Source: Paulinella micropora (Eukaryota > Cercozoa > Imbricatea > Euglyphida). From it: a stretch of DNA of 64,000 nt. The notes below the pieces were generated by a model. That model worked only from the letters and a program-made list of their open reading frames with translations, ran no database searches and was not told where the DNA came from. The position numbers and the translations under genes were made by a program. The stretch is from NCBI GenBank assembly GCA_009731375.1, contig BJOX01000164.1, forward strand, positions 771,095 to 835,094. The letters are read 5' to 3'. Shown here piece by piece: positions 35,132 to 48,768 of this stretch. Each line of letters opens with the position of its first letter. Position 1 is the stretch's first letter.

Positions 35132-35132
<1 letters not shown>

Positions 35133-35285
35133 TTTCTCCTCGAAAAGAAGAGCCCAAAAGCGCACGTCTATCCGGACTACAAGTCGCAACCCGGCATTAT
35201 CAACCCGGACACATGCACAGTACACAAATTATTGTTTGATGTGAAACTGCGTTCCTTTGCAACGACTACATTCCTTTGCGACATC
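35132..35285 (+). mobile_element. Internally deleted LINE derivative, 154 bp
   Basis: The first part (35,167-35,211, PDYKSQPGIIN) matches the 5-prime coding region of the LINE at 26,265-26,308. From CCGGACACATGCACAG on it matches the LINE 3-prime UTR (22,705-22,785). The junction lies in a CYGGA shared by both ends; ~3.5 kb is missing. (TATC)n lies on the left, CATCTACATACC then TATC on the right. Bases 35,132-35,166 are probably LINE sequence lost in the 26,312 gap. Confidence 0.8.
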
Positions 35286-35309
35286 TCATCTACATACCTA
35301 CGTACCTAC

Positions 35310-35372
<63 letters not shown>

Positions 35373-35501
35373 CCTACCTATCTATCTATCTACCTATCTA
35401 TCTATCCATCTATCTATCTATCTATCTATCTATCTACCTACCTACTTACCTACCTACCTACTTACCTACCTACCTATCGATCTACCTACCTATCGATCTA
35501 C

Positions 35502-35539
<38 letters not shown>

Positions 35540-35565
35540 ATCTATTTATCTACCTGCCTACGTAC

Positions 35566-35625
<60 letters not shown>

Positions 35626-35648
35626 ATACCTACCTACCTACCTATCTA

Positions 35649-35679
<31 letters not shown>

Positions 35680-35680
35680 A

Positions 35681-35725
<45 letters not shown>

Positions 35726-35746
35726 GTCTATCTATCTATCTGTCTG

Positions 35747-35811
<65 letters not shown>

Positions 35812-35841
35812 AGGCACTCATCACGGCAGATTTTACACGCG

Positions 35842-35897
<56 letters not shown>

Positions 35898-35915
35898 ATC
35901 TATCTATTTATCTAT

Positions 35916-35969
<54 letters not shown>

Positions 35970-35990
35970 GTCTGTCTATCTATCTATCTG

Positions 35991-36023
<33 letters not shown>

Positions 36024-36028
36024 TTATC

Positions 36029-36065
<37 letters not shown>

Positions 36066-36143
36066 ATATCTATCTATCTATCTATCTATCTGTCTATTTA
36101 TCTATCCATCTATAGGCACTCACCACGGCAGATTTAACACGCG

Positions 36144-36256
<113 letters not shown>

Positions 36257-36292
36257 ATTATCTGTCTATCTGTCTATCTATCTATCTATCTG

Positions 36293-36327
<35 letters not shown>

Positions 36328-36352
36328 CTCTATCTATCTCTATCTATCTATC

Positions 36353-36417
<65 letters not shown>

Positions 36418-36461
36418 AGGCACTCATCACGGCAGATTTAACAGGCGCTATCTCTATCTAC

Positions 36462-36517
<56 letters not shown>

Positions 36518-36550
36518 ATCTATCTATCTATCTATCTATCTCTCTATCTC

Positions 36551-36615
<65 letters not shown>

Positions 36616-36690
36616 GTCTATCTATCTATCTGTCTACTTATCTATCTATCTATCTATCTATCTCTATCTATCTATCTCTCTATCTATCTC

Positions 36691-36735
<45 letters not shown>

Positions 36736-36769
36736 AGGCACTCATCACGGCAGATTTAACACGCGCTAT

Positions 36770-36823
<54 letters not shown>

Positions 36824-36916
36824 CTCTATCTATCTATCTATCTATCTATCTATATCTATCTGTCTATATCTATCTATCTATCTATCTATGTCTCTATCTA
36901 TGTCTCTATCTATCTC

Positions 36917-36951
<35 letters not shown>

Positions 36952-37116
36952 GTCTATCTGTCTATCTATCTATCTATCTATCTATCTCTCTATCTATCTC
37001 TCTATCTATCTATCTATCTATCTCTCTATCTATCTATCTATCTATCTATATCTATCTATATCTATCTATCTATCTATCTATCTATCCATCTATCTGTCTA
37101 TCTATCTATCTATCTG

Positions 37117-37154
<38 letters not shown>

Positions 37155-37184
37155 CATCTATCTGTCTATCTATCTATCTATCTG

Positions 37185-37215
<31 letters not shown>

Positions 37216-37226
37216 CTATCTATCTA

Positions 37227-37297
<71 letters not shown>

Positions 37298-37327
37298 AGG
37301 CACTCATCACGGCAGATTTTACACGCG

Positions 37328-37386
<59 letters not shown>

Positions 37387-37563
37387 CCTATCTATCTATC
37401 TACCTTCCTACCTACCTACCTACCTACACCTACCTACCTACCTACCTACCTACCTACCTATTCACCTACCTATACCTATCTATCTATCTATCAATAGGCA
37501 CTTATCACGGCAGATTTCACCCGCGCTATCTATGACGAGGCTTGCACTTTCACCGATGAGATC

Positions 37564-37594
<31 letters not shown>

Positions 37595-37642
37595 CTACCT
37601 ACCTACCTACCTCCCTACCTACCTACCTACCTATCTACCTAC

Positions 37643-37675
<33 letters not shown>

Positions 37676-37702
37676 CATCTATCTACCTATCTATCTATCT
37701 AC

Positions 37703-37746
<44 letters not shown>

Positions 37747-37762
37747 GTATCTATCTATCTAT

Positions 37763-37892
37763 CTGTAGAACCTTCAGACTGCATACATTCTAAGCTTAGT
37801 GCTTCCTCCCAGCCCGCTACCCAGCCTCCGTCTGGAGGCGGGGTGGAATGGATGCCTATGTCTTCGGATATGCAGAGCTGATAGACCAAACA

Positions 37893-37894
<2 letters not shown>
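37763..37894 (+). repeat. Family D repeat, copy 2
   Basis: GTAGAACCTTCAGACTGCAT to GATAGACCAAACATATC, bordered on both sides by TATC. It is open as [16 protein letters not shown] from 37,848, but no splice borders are seen and a copy on the opposite strand exists at 15,038, so I treat it as a repeat. Confidence 0.7.
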
Positions 37895-37930
<36 letters not shown>

Positions 37931-37987
37931 CCTACCTACCTACCTACCTTCTTACCTACCTACCTACCTACTTACCTATCGATCTAC

Positions 37988-38031
<44 letters not shown>

Positions 38032-38062
38032 TTATCTACATACCTACGTACCTACTTAACTG

Positions 38063-38091
<29 letters not shown>

Positions 38092-38094
<3 letters not shown>

Positions 38095-38614
38095 GGAATG
38101 AACCAAGGCCACTTGAGGTGTCACTGACCCTCTCTTGGGCTTGATTTTTTTGAAATGGGTGCCATCTGTCGACAGACAGAGAATTAGGGGATGGTGTGGG
38201 TGTGCTGGGCCCGTGGTGGGGTGCCTTATGTGTGCCTAGCCATACGCCTATAAGTCATATGCCGAAATAGCGACGGGAAGCACAATCCTGTTCCCTCAGG
38301 GTGCCCTTTCTCGCTTGTTGAGCCCGGAATAAAACCCACAGTGCTCTGTCGGTTTATACTAGACTGTCGAACAGTCTCGAAACTCCATCTGCTTACTGGG
38401 CCCTCTGTAATGGAGGTGGGAGCTCGTTCTGCAAGGGGCGCTTTATGGAACGAGCCCTGGCCCCGCCTGGTACTAGGAAGCTTTGGTATTGCCTGTATCA
38501 GTCCCTTCCGTGCAAACATCACGGCTTAGCTGGGCATCGGGTTAATACTTTACCCACAGACTTCCTGGTTGACGAAATCAGAAGCTCCTTTTTTCTGACA
38601 TTAGTCGATATTTC

Positions 38615-38615
<1 letters not shown>
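38092..38615 (+). mobile_element. Family C repeat, full copy
   Basis: 524 bp, the reverse complement of 43,685-44,205 with few differences. It begins TTGGAATGAACCAAGGCCAC and ends GTCGATATTTCA followed by (TCTA)n. TATC on both sides. No ORF of note, no TIR, no clear pol III boxes. It may be a SINE or an untranslated piece of a larger element. Confidence 0.75.
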
Positions 38616-38656
<41 letters not shown>

Positions 38657-38671
38657 ATATCTATCTATCCA

Positions 38672-38758
<87 letters not shown>

Positions 38759-38787
38759 GTCTGTCTATCTATCTATCTATCTATCTG

Positions 38788-38858
<71 letters not shown>

Positions 38859-38902
38859 GTCTATCTATCTATAGGCACTCATCACGGCAGATTTTACACG
38901 CG

Positions 38903-39002
<100 letters not shown>

Positions 39003-39017
39003 CTATCTATCTATCTG

Positions 39018-39136
<119 letters not shown>

Positions 39137-39245
39137 ATCTATCTATCTATCTATCTCTCTATCTATCTCTCTATCTATCTCTCTATCTATCTCTCTATCT
39201 ATCTATCTATCTATCTGTCTATCTGTCTATCTATCTATCTATCTG

Positions 39246-39282
<37 letters not shown>

Positions 39283-39331
39283 ATCTATCTATCTATCTAT
39301 CTATCTCTCTATCTATCTCTCTATCTATCTC

Positions 39332-39362
<31 letters not shown>

Positions 39363-39431
39363 GTCTATCTGTCTATCTGTCTATCTATCTGTCTATCTGT
39401 CTATCTATCTATCTATCTCTCTATCTATCTC

Positions 39432-39503
<72 letters not shown>

Positions 39504-39533
39504 CATCTATCTATCTATCTATCCATCTATCTG

Positions 39534-39564
<31 letters not shown>

Positions 39565-39571
39565 CTATCTA

Positions 39572-39662
<91 letters not shown>

Positions 39663-39904
39663 AGGCACTCATCACGGCAGATTTTACACGCGCTATCTAT
39701 CTATCTATCTATCTATCTAACTATCTACCTATCTATCTATCTACCTCCCTACCTACCTACCTACCTACACCTACCTACCTACCTACCTACCTACCTACCT
39801 ATTCACCTACCTATACCTATCTATCTATCTATCAATAGGCACTTATCACGGCAGATTTCACCCGCGCTATCTATGACGAGGCTTGCACTTTCACCGATGA
39901 GATC

Positions 39905-39935
<31 letters not shown>

Positions 39936-39983
39936 CTACCTACCTACCTACCTCCCTACCTACCTACCTACCTATCTACCTAC

Positions 39984-40014
<31 letters not shown>

Positions 40015-40059
40015 CCTCCCTACCTACCTCCCTACCTACCTACCTACCTATCTACCTAC

Positions 40060-40108
<49 letters not shown>

Positions 40109-40159
40109 CATCTATCTATCTATCTATCTATCTATCTACCTATCTATCTATCTATCTAT

Positions 40160-40289
40160 CTGTAGAACCTTCAGACTGCATACATTCTAAGCTTAGTGCT
40201 TCCTCCCAGCCCGCTACCCAGCCTCCGTTTGGAGGCGGGGTGGAATGGATGCCTATGTCTTCGGATATGCAGAGCTGATAGACCAAACA

Positions 40290-40292
<3 letters not shown>
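40160..40292 (+). repeat. Family D repeat, copy 3
   Basis: Nearly identical to 37,763-37,894. A truncated fourth piece (TATGTCTTCAGATATGCAGA...) is at 40,704-40,738. Confidence 0.75.
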
Positions 40293-40332
<40 letters not shown>

Positions 40333-40408
40333 ATATCTACCTATCTACCTACCTACCTACCTACCTACCTACCTACCTACCTACCTACCTACCTACCTAT
40401 CGATCTAC

Positions 40409-40444
<36 letters not shown>

Positions 40445-40475
40445 TTATCTACCTACCTACGTACCTACTTATCTG

Positions 40476-40506
<31 letters not shown>

Positions 40507-40620
40507 GTCTATCTATCTATCTGTCTATATACCTACCTACCTACCTACCTATCTATCCATCTATCTATCTATCTATCTATCTCTATCTATCTCTATCTAT
40601 CTATCTATCTATTTATCTAT

Positions 40621-40670
<50 letters not shown>

Positions 40671-40827
40671 GTCTGTCTATCTATCTATCTATCTATCTAT
40701 CTATGTCTTCAGATATGCAGAGCTGATAGACCAAACATATCTATCTATCTATCTATCTATCTATCATCTACCTACCTACCTACCTACCTTCTTACCTACC
40801 TACCTACCTACCTACCTATCAATCTAC

Positions 40828-40878
<51 letters not shown>

Positions 40879-40902
40879 CCTACCTACGTACCTACTTATC
40901 TG

Positions 40903-40939
<37 letters not shown>

Positions 40940-40963
40940 ATACCTACCTACCTACCTACCTAC

Positions 40964-41003
<40 letters not shown>

Positions 41004-41088
41004 ATATCTATCTATCTATATATATCTATCTCTATCTATCTATCTATCTATATCTATCTATCTATCTATCTATCTATATTTCTGTCTG

Positions 41089-41135
<47 letters not shown>

Positions 41136-41179
41136 GTCTATCTATCTATAGGCACTCATCACGGCAGATTTTATACGCG

Positions 41180-41231
<52 letters not shown>

Positions 41232-41276
41232 ATCTATCTATCTATCTCTCTATCTATCTATCTATCTATCTATCTG

Positions 41277-41315
<39 letters not shown>

Positions 41316-41316
41316 C

Positions 41317-41393
<77 letters not shown>

Positions 41394-41423
41394 AGGCACT
41401 CATCACGGCAGACTTAACACGCG

Positions 41424-41465
<42 letters not shown>

Positions 41466-41536
41466 CTCTATCTATCTATCTATCTCTCTATCTATATCTA
41501 TCTATCTATATATCTGTCTATCTATCTATCTATCTA

Positions 41537-41623
<87 letters not shown>

Positions 41624-41653
41624 AGGCACTCATCACGGCAGATTTTACACGCG

Positions 41654-41713
<60 letters not shown>

Positions 41714-41782
41714 ATGTCTATCTATCTATCTGTCTATCTATCTATCTATCTATCTGTCTATCTATCTATCTATCTATCTATC

Positions 41783-41859
<77 letters not shown>

Positions 41860-42151
41860 AGGCACTCATCACGGCAGATTTTACACGCGCTATCTATCTA
41901 TCTATCTATCTATCTAACTATCTACCTATCTATCTATCTACCTCCCTACCTACCTACCTACCTACACNNNNNNNNNNCCTATCCATCTATCTATCTACCT
42001 CCCTACCTACCTACCTACCTACACCTACCTACCTACCTACCTACCTACCTACCTATTTACCTACCTATACCTATCTATCTATCAATAGGCACTCATCACG
42101 GCAGATTTCACTCGCGATATCTATGACGAGGCTTGCACTTTCACCGATGAG

Positions 42152-42192
<41 letters not shown>

Positions 42193-42373
42193 CCTACCTA
42201 CCTACCTACCTACCTACCTACCTCCCTACCTCCCTCCCTACCTACCTATTTACCTACCTATTTACCTACCTATACCTATCTATCTATCTATCTATCTTTC
42301 TATAGGCACTTATCACGGCAGATTTCACCCGCGCTATGACGAGGCTTGCCTTTTCACCGATGAGATCTATCTC

Positions 42374-42421
<48 letters not shown>

Positions 42422-42553
42422 CCTACCTACCTACCTACCTACCTACCTATTTACCTACCTATACCTACCTATCTATCTATCTATCTATAGGCACTTGTCA
42501 CGGCAGATTTCACCCGCGCTATCTATGACGAGGCTTGCACTTTCACTGATGAG

Positions 42554-42590
<37 letters not shown>

Positions 42591-42722
42591 CCTACCTACC
42601 TACCTACCTACCTAGTTACCTACCCATACCTATCTATCTATCTATCTATAGGCACTTATCACGGCAGATTTCACCCGCGCTATCTATGACGAGGCTTGCA
42701 CTTTCACCGATGAGATCGATCG

Positions 42723-42775
<53 letters not shown>

Positions 42776-42848
42776 CCTCCCTACCTACCTATTTACCTAC
42801 CTACCCACCTATTTACCTACCTATACCTATCTATCTATCTATCTATAG

Positions 42849-42915
42849 GCACTTATCACGGCAGATTTCACCCGCGCTATCTATGACGAGGCTTGCACTT
42901 TCACCGATGAGATAG
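42849..42915 (+). CDS. Putative exon Q, 22 codons plus one base
   Basis: ctatag| precedes 67 open nt reading [16 protein letters not shown] then TFTDEI, with one base before |gtttgt. It is the only complete copy at the end of the macro-array. The left-over G joins with exon R to continue the frame. Unrecognised family. Confidence 0.6.
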
Positions 42916-42919
42916 GTTT

Positions 42920-42959
<40 letters not shown>

Positions 42960-42994
42960 GTATATATATATATGTATTTTGTTTTTGTTCATAG

Positions 42995-43035
42995 AAATTA
43001 GCACTTGTCAATGTGTCGGCGTCGTCTATCAAGGC
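42995..43035 (+). CDS. Putative exon R, 41 nt
   Basis: tttttgttcatag| precedes AAATTAGC. With the G carried from exon Q it reads EISTCQCVGVVYQG and ends |gtaaat in phase 0. The phase match between Q and R is independent support for both. The intron between them is (AT)n. Confidence 0.55.
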
Positions 43036-43062
43036 GTAAATGATAAGTAGATAGAAAGATAT

Positions 43063-43273
43063 GTACATTTATCGGTCACCACAAAATGTGGTCAGGTCAC
43101 CGATAAAACTACATATGCGGCGCGCCAAATTTGACGTGTTTTTCGGGGTTGCCGGCCCGGCTCGCCGCATATGCAGTTTTATCGGTAACCTGACCACATT
43201 TTGTGGAGCTCACCGGCCCGGCCCGGCTCGCCCGCAAAACACGTCGAATTTGTGGCTAGCCGCATAAATGTAC
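43063..43273 (+). mobile_element. Foldback element, family P, copy 3 (extended)
   Basis: Ends GTACATTTATCGG and CCGCATAAATGTAC are inverted. It contains both hairpins, plus a second inverted CCACATTTTGTGG arm, so it is longer (211 bp) than the other copies. Confidence 0.75.
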
Positions 43274-43279
43274 TAATAT

Positions 43280-43590
43280 GGATCAATAGATAGACATGTA
43301 GATAGATGGGGACATACGTCATCTGACAAGTCTTGCAAAGAAATATACCTACAAAGATACATACATATATAGAAAGATACATACACAGATGGAATCGGTA
43401 TCAAGGCATAGATAGAATGATAGAAAGATACATAGATAGATGGATAGAAAGATACATACATATAAAGATAAACAGATGGACAGATACATGCATATATAGA
43501 AAGATACAAAGGCATATGAATCAATAGGTCAATAGATAGATAGATAGACAGACAGACACAGACAGACAGAGACGGATAGATAGGTAGATC

Positions 43591-43684
<94 letters not shown>
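43280..43684. repeat. (GATACATA)-type and (GATA)n repeats
   Basis: Loose ATAGAAAGATACATA repeats to 43,530, then GACA and GATA. Confidence 0.85.
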
Positions 43685-43685
<1 letters not shown>

Positions 43686-44205
43686 GAAATATCGACTAAT
43701 GTCAGAAAAAAGGAGCTTCTGATTTCGTCAACCAGGAAGTCTGTGGGTAAAGTATTAACCCGATGCCCAGCTAAGCCGTGATGTTTGCACGGAAGGGACT
43801 GATACAGGCAATACCAAAGCTCCCTAGTACCAGGCGGGGCCAGGGCTCGTTCCATAAAGCGCCCCTTGCAGAACGAGCTCCCACCTCCATTACAGAGGGC
43901 CCAGTAAGCAGATGGAGTTTCGAGACTGTTCGACAGTCTAGTATAAACCGACAGAGCACTGTGGGTTTTATTCCGGGCTCAACAAGCGAGAAAGGGCACC
44001 CTGAGGGAACAGGATTGTGCTTCCCGTCGCTATTTCGGCATGTGACTTATAGGCGTATGGCTAGGCACACATAAGGCACCCCACCACGGGCCCAGCACAC
44101 CCACACCATCCCCTAATTCTCTGTCTGTCGACAGATGGCACCCATTTCAAAAAATCAAGCCCAAGAGAGGGTCAGTGACACCTCAAGTGGCCTTGGTTCA
44201 TTCCG
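43685..44205 (-). mobile_element. Family C repeat, full copy
   Basis: GAAATATCGACTAATGTCAG to CCTTGGTTCATTCC; the inverse of 38,092-38,615. (GATA)n on the left only; on the right it meets a 25 bp spacer and a truncated second copy. Confidence 0.8.
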
Positions 44206-44229
44206 TAGAGTAAGTGATAAGATGAACTG

Positions 44230-44385
44230 ATGAAATATCGACTAATGTCAGAAAAAAAGGAGCTTCTGATTTCGTCAACCAGGAAGTCTGTGGGTAAAGT
44301 ATTAACCCGATGCCCAGCTAAGCCGTGATGTTTGCACGGAAGGGACTGATACAGGCAATACCAAAGCTCCCTAGTACCAGGCGGG

Positions 44386-44386
<1 letters not shown>
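44230..44386 (-). mobile_element. Family C repeat, truncated copy
   Basis: Repeats the first ~155 bp of the copy at 43,685 and breaks at ACCAGGCGGG straight into (GATA)n. Confidence 0.8.
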
Positions 44387-44472
<86 letters not shown>

Positions 44473-44739
44473 CAGATAGATAGATGGCCACATGCGCAGT
44501 CTGCGACGAATCCATGAATGTATATTTATTTCTATATATGTATGTATCTTTCTATATGCTTCACGCTCCCCCGTGCGATCTGTATGTACGTAAGTATGTA
44601 TGTTTGAATGTTTGTATGTATGTTTGTATGTAGGTATGTATGTTTGTATGTTTGTATGTCTATATGTATATGTATGTTTGTATGTTTGTATATACATCAA
44701 CATGTACATACATACATACATACATACATACATACATAG
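44387..44739. repeat. (GATA)n, (TATG)n and (ATAC)n with an island
   Basis: GATA to 44,484, a ~100 bp island with no recognised feature, then TATG and ATAC. Confidence 0.85.
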
Positions 44740-44777
44740 GAACGTATAAGATTGACAAGTATGTCAAGGGCACGAAG
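44740..44777 (+). CDS. Putative exon S with two 3-prime echoes
   Basis: acatag| precedes 38 nt; with one base carried in it reads TYKIDKYVKGTK, then |gtgagt. The end alone is repeated at 44,817-44,831 (IKGTK|gtgata) and 44,881-44,895 (VKGTK|gtgagt), each after (ATAC)n. Confidence 0.5.
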
Positions 44778-44895
44778 GTGAGTGATACATACATACATAC
44801 ATACATACATGTATATATCAAGGGTACAAAGGTGATACACACATGCATACATACATACATACATACATACATACATACATGTCAAGGGCACGAAG

Positions 44896-45075
44896 GTGAG
44901 TGACACATACATACATACATACATACATACATACATACATACGTATATACATACATACATACATACATACATACATACATACATACATACTTACTTACAT
45001 ACATACTTACATACTTACTTACTTACTTACTTATTTATTTATTTACTTACTTACTTACTTACCTACCTACTTACA

Positions 45076-45109
<34 letters not shown>

Positions 45110-45117
45110 TTTACTTA

Positions 45118-45172
<55 letters not shown>

Positions 45173-45310
45173 GCTTATGTATTTACTTACTTACTTACTT
45201 ACTTACCTACCTACTTATACATATACATACATACTTACTTACTTACTTACTCACTTACTTACTTACTTACTTATTTACTTGCTTACTTACTTGCATACAT
45301 ACGTACATAG
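44896..45310. repeat. (ATAC)n and (TTAC)n
   Basis: ATAC to 45,015, then TTAC up to the first exon-T echo. Confidence 0.95.
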
Positions 45311-45357
45311 AGTTTGTTTGTTCCCTCAAAGAGTCATGTCGATTTTGACTGGCTCCG

Positions 45358-45403
<46 letters not shown>

Positions 45404-45515
45404 GCTTACTTACTTACATATATACTTACATAGGGTTTGTTTGTTCCCTCGAAGAGCCATATCGATTTGACTGGCCCCGTTACTTGCTTACATACTTACT
45501 TACTTACTTACTTAC

Positions 45516-45549
<34 letters not shown>

Positions 45550-45627
45550 TTACTTACTTACTTCCATACATGCTTACATAGGGTTCGTTTGTTCCCTAGA
45601 AGAGCCGTATCGATTTGATTGGCCCCG

Positions 45628-45664
<37 letters not shown>

Positions 45665-45668
45665 TACA

Positions 45669-45729
<61 letters not shown>

Positions 45730-45747
45730 CCATACATACTTACGTAG
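45311..45747 (+). repeat. Three 5-prime echoes of exon T in (TTAC)n
   Basis: Copies at 45,311 (one extra T, frameshifted), 45,434 (in frame, GLFVPSKSHIDLTGP) and 45,582 (TAG stop in place of TCG). Each keeps acatag| and breaks after CCCCGTTACT into (TTAC)n. Confidence 0.8.
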
Positions 45748-45810
45748 GGTTTGTTTGTTCCCTCGAAGAGTCATGTCGATTTGACTGGCCCCGTTACTGC
45801 TACAGACAAG
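45748..45810 (+). CDS. Putative exon T, 21 codons
   Basis: gtag| precedes 63 open nt, GLFVPSKSHVDLTGP then VTATDK, and |gttatt. Phase 0 on both sides. It is the last and only complete copy. Unrecognised. Downstream is a gap. Confidence 0.6.
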
Positions 45811-46519
45811 GTTATTCCCCCNNNNNNNNNNNNNNNNNNNNNNNNNNNNNNNNNNNNNNNNNNNNNNNNNNNNNNNNNNNNNNNNNNNNNNNNNNNNNNN
45901 NNNNNNNNNNNNNNNNNNNNNNNNNNNNNNNNNNNNNNNNNNNNNNNNNNNNNNNNNNNNNNNNNNNNNNNNNNNNNNNNNNNNNNNNNNNNNNNNNNNN
46001 NNNNNNNNNNNNNNNNNNNNNNNNNNNNNNNNNNNNNNNNNNNNNNNNNNNNNNNNNNNNNNNNNNNNNNNNNNNNNNNNNNNNNNNNNNNNNNNNNNNN
46101 NNNNNNNNNNNNNNNNNNNNNNNNNNNNNNNNNNNNNNNNNNNNNNNNNNNNNNNNNNNNNNNNNNNNNNNNNNNNNNNNNNNNNNNNNNNNNNNNNNNN
46201 NNNNNNNNNNNNNNNNNNNNNNNNNNNNNNNNNNNNNNNNNNNNNNNNNNNNNNNNNNNNNNNNNNNNNNNNNNNNNNNNNNNNNNNNNNNNNNNNNNNN
46301 NNNNNNNNNNNNNNNNNNNNNNNNNNNNNNNNNNNNNNNNNNNNNNNNNNNNNNNNNNNNNNNNNNNNNNNNNNNNNNNNNNNNNNNNNNNNNNNNNNNN
46401 NNNNNNNNNNNNNNNNNNNNNNNNNNNNNNNNNNNNNNNNNNNNNNNNNNNNNNNNNNNNNNNNNNNNNNNNNNNNNNNNNNNNNNNNNNNNNNNNNNNN
46501 NNNNNNNNNNNNNNNNNNN

Positions 46520-46565
<46 letters not shown>

Positions 46566-46579
46566 TGTGTGTGTGTGTG

Positions 46580-46614
<35 letters not shown>

Positions 46615-46660
46615 TTGTCTGTGTGTCTGTGTCTGTGTCTGTGTCTGTGTCAGTGTCTTA
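46520..46660. repeat. (TG)n tract
   Basis: TG dinucleotide with TCTG and AGTG interruptions. Confidence 0.95.
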
Positions 46661-46730
46661 TTACCAGCCCGTCACGATGCAGAAAATGCATCTATCTATC
46701 TATCTATCTATCTATCCACATATGTGATAG

Positions 46731-46889
46731 TTGGCATGCAGCAGTAAGGCGTTCTCAACACACATCCATGAAGACTATCTATCCATCTATCTATCTATCT
46801 ATCTACTTATCTATTTATCTATCTATCCACATATGTGATAGTTGGCATGCAGCAGTAAGGCGTTCTCAACACACATCCGTGAAGACATA

Positions 46890-46922
<33 letters not shown>

Positions 46923-47135
46923 GCTATCTATCTGTCTATCTATTTATCTATCTGTCTATCCACATATGTGATAGTTGGCATGCAGCAGCAAGGCGTTCTC
47001 AACACACATCCGTGAAGACATACTATCTATCTATCTATCTATCTATGTATCTATCTATCTATCTATCTATCCACATATGTGATAGTTGGCATGCAGCAGT
47101 AAGGCGTTCTCAACACACATCCGTGAAGACATACT
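46731..47135 (+). repeat. Four copies of exon U start in (TATC)n
   Basis: Copies begin at 46,731, 46,842, 46,975 and 47,086, each after the conserved ccacatatgtgatag|. They read [15 protein letters not shown] (His for Arg in the first). One copy differs by a synonymous AGT/AGC. All break at GAAGACATAC or GAAGAC into (TATC)n. No complete copy with a clear donor is present here; GTGAAG inside could serve as one. Confidence 0.65.
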
Positions 47136-47384
47136 ATCTATTCATCTATCTATCTATCTATCTGTCTATCTATCTATCTATCTATCTATCTCTATCTATC
47201 TATCTATCTATCTATATATCTGTCTGTCTACCTTCCTATCTACCTACGCCCACATATCGATCTACCTATGTCTATCTATCTATCTATCTATATATCTATC
47301 TATCTATCTGTCTATCTATCTATCTATCTATCTATACATACATACATACATACAACCATCCATGTTTATATGTGTATGTCGCAG

Positions 47385-47441
47385 GAAGTTACCTTCACTT
47401 TTTCTGAAACGCTCGCCTTTAACATCCCCTTCAACCCAAAG
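47385..47441 (+). CDS. Putative exon V, 19 codons, with 3-prime echoes
   Basis: gtcgcag| precedes [19 protein letters not shown], then |gtgtca. 57 nt, phase 0 on both sides. Alternating hydrophobic residues suggest beta strands. Shortening echoes follow at ~47,502-47,547, 47,640-47,664, 47,731-47,766 and 47,843-47,875, each ending AACCCAAAGGTGACAGTAC(TATC)n or a variant. Unrecognised. Confidence 0.55.
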
Positions 47442-47450
47442 GTGTCAGTA

Positions 47451-47482
<32 letters not shown>

Positions 47483-47547
47483 ATATCTATCTATCTATCT
47501 ATCTTTCTCTGAAACGCTCGCCTTCAACATCCCCTTCAACCCAAGGG

Positions 47548-47626
<79 letters not shown>

Positions 47627-47664
47627 TACTGTCACCTATCCCCTCCAACCCAAAGGTGACAGTA

Positions 47665-47720
<56 letters not shown>

Positions 47721-47782
47721 ATATATATATATCTTCAACATCCCCTTCAACCCAAAGGTGACAGTACTATCTATCTATCTAC

Positions 47783-47836
<54 letters not shown>

Positions 47837-47874
47837 CTATCTGCAACATCCCCTTCAACCCAAAGGTGACAGTA

Positions 47875-47875
<1 letters not shown>

Positions 47876-47907
<32 letters not shown>

Positions 47908-47909
47908 CC

Positions 47910-47955
<46 letters not shown>

Positions 47956-48111
47956 GGGGGGGGGGGGAGCCCCAAACACCTGACCACGTCTCCACCCCTC
48001 ATGCGCCTCTGTAGTTTCAGTGCGTCTATAGCTCTTTTTCTCTTTCTTTCTTATCTCTTCCCAACTTCCATTCTCTCTCTCTCTCTCTCTCTTCTCTCTC
48101 CCTCTCCCCCC

Positions 48112-48156
<45 letters not shown>

Positions 48157-48163
48157 TCTCTCC

Positions 48164-48230
<67 letters not shown>

Positions 48231-48240
48231 TGCATGTAAA
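47876..48240. repeat. (TATC)n, (GA)n and (CT)n
   Basis: Simple repeats with an island at 47,970-48,070 that shows no clear exon. Confidence 0.9.
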
Positions 48241-48249
48241 TGAATTTAG

Positions 48250-48295
48250 GTCAAGTTATCTGGTAAGGTTGTGCTGACACGAGATCCCGAGACAG
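48250..48295 (+). CDS. Putative exon W
   Basis: aatttag| precedes 46 nt reading VKLSGKVVLTRDPET plus one base, then |gttatc. A soluble, beta-like sequence. The frame is entered in phase 0. Confidence 0.5.
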
Positions 48296-48358
48296 GTTAT
48301 CAGTAGAGAGGGAGAAAGAGAGAGAGGGAGAGGGGGGGGGGGGGGGGGNNNNNNNNNN

Positions 48359-48768
48359 TATTAACAACTATTGGAGAGCCATCATTTACGCAAGCTATCA
48401 TTTACGCAAGCACTGTGTTAATAGAATACTTGACACTCGTAGAGCTGAGTGGGAAGCAGCAGATAATTTCAGCAGAGATGCTTGGATAGGAGCTTGTTGA
48501 ACTTTCTTCTCTTGCATGTTGATACCTTTTTTTTCACTGATCAGCTTTTAATAAGAGAATACTTGCCACTAGTAGGGATAAGTGGGAAGCATAAGAGTTA
48601 GAAGGGAAGTGGTAAAGAGGTGACGCACAGTCAGAACGAAGAAATGAAACAAAAATGAAGAAAGGAAGAATATCTTTATATCTGACTCAAGTATTGGCTG
48701 AGAGAAAAATGATATCGAAAGTTAGATAATGATAATTTCGGGCACTTGAACGTCGCCTGTGGATCAAG

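Noticed and set aside
37848-37890. An exon reading [16 protein letters not shown]
   Set aside because: The sequence belongs to family D, which occurs in both orientations and lacks AG/GT borders.
42849-48295. Naming the + strand gene (for example a C2-domain/ferlin or a hydin-like ciliary protein)
   Set aside because: Exon V looks beta-stranded and 18-32 kb is coiled coil, but no diagnostic motif is visible in these short pieces; a name would be a guess.
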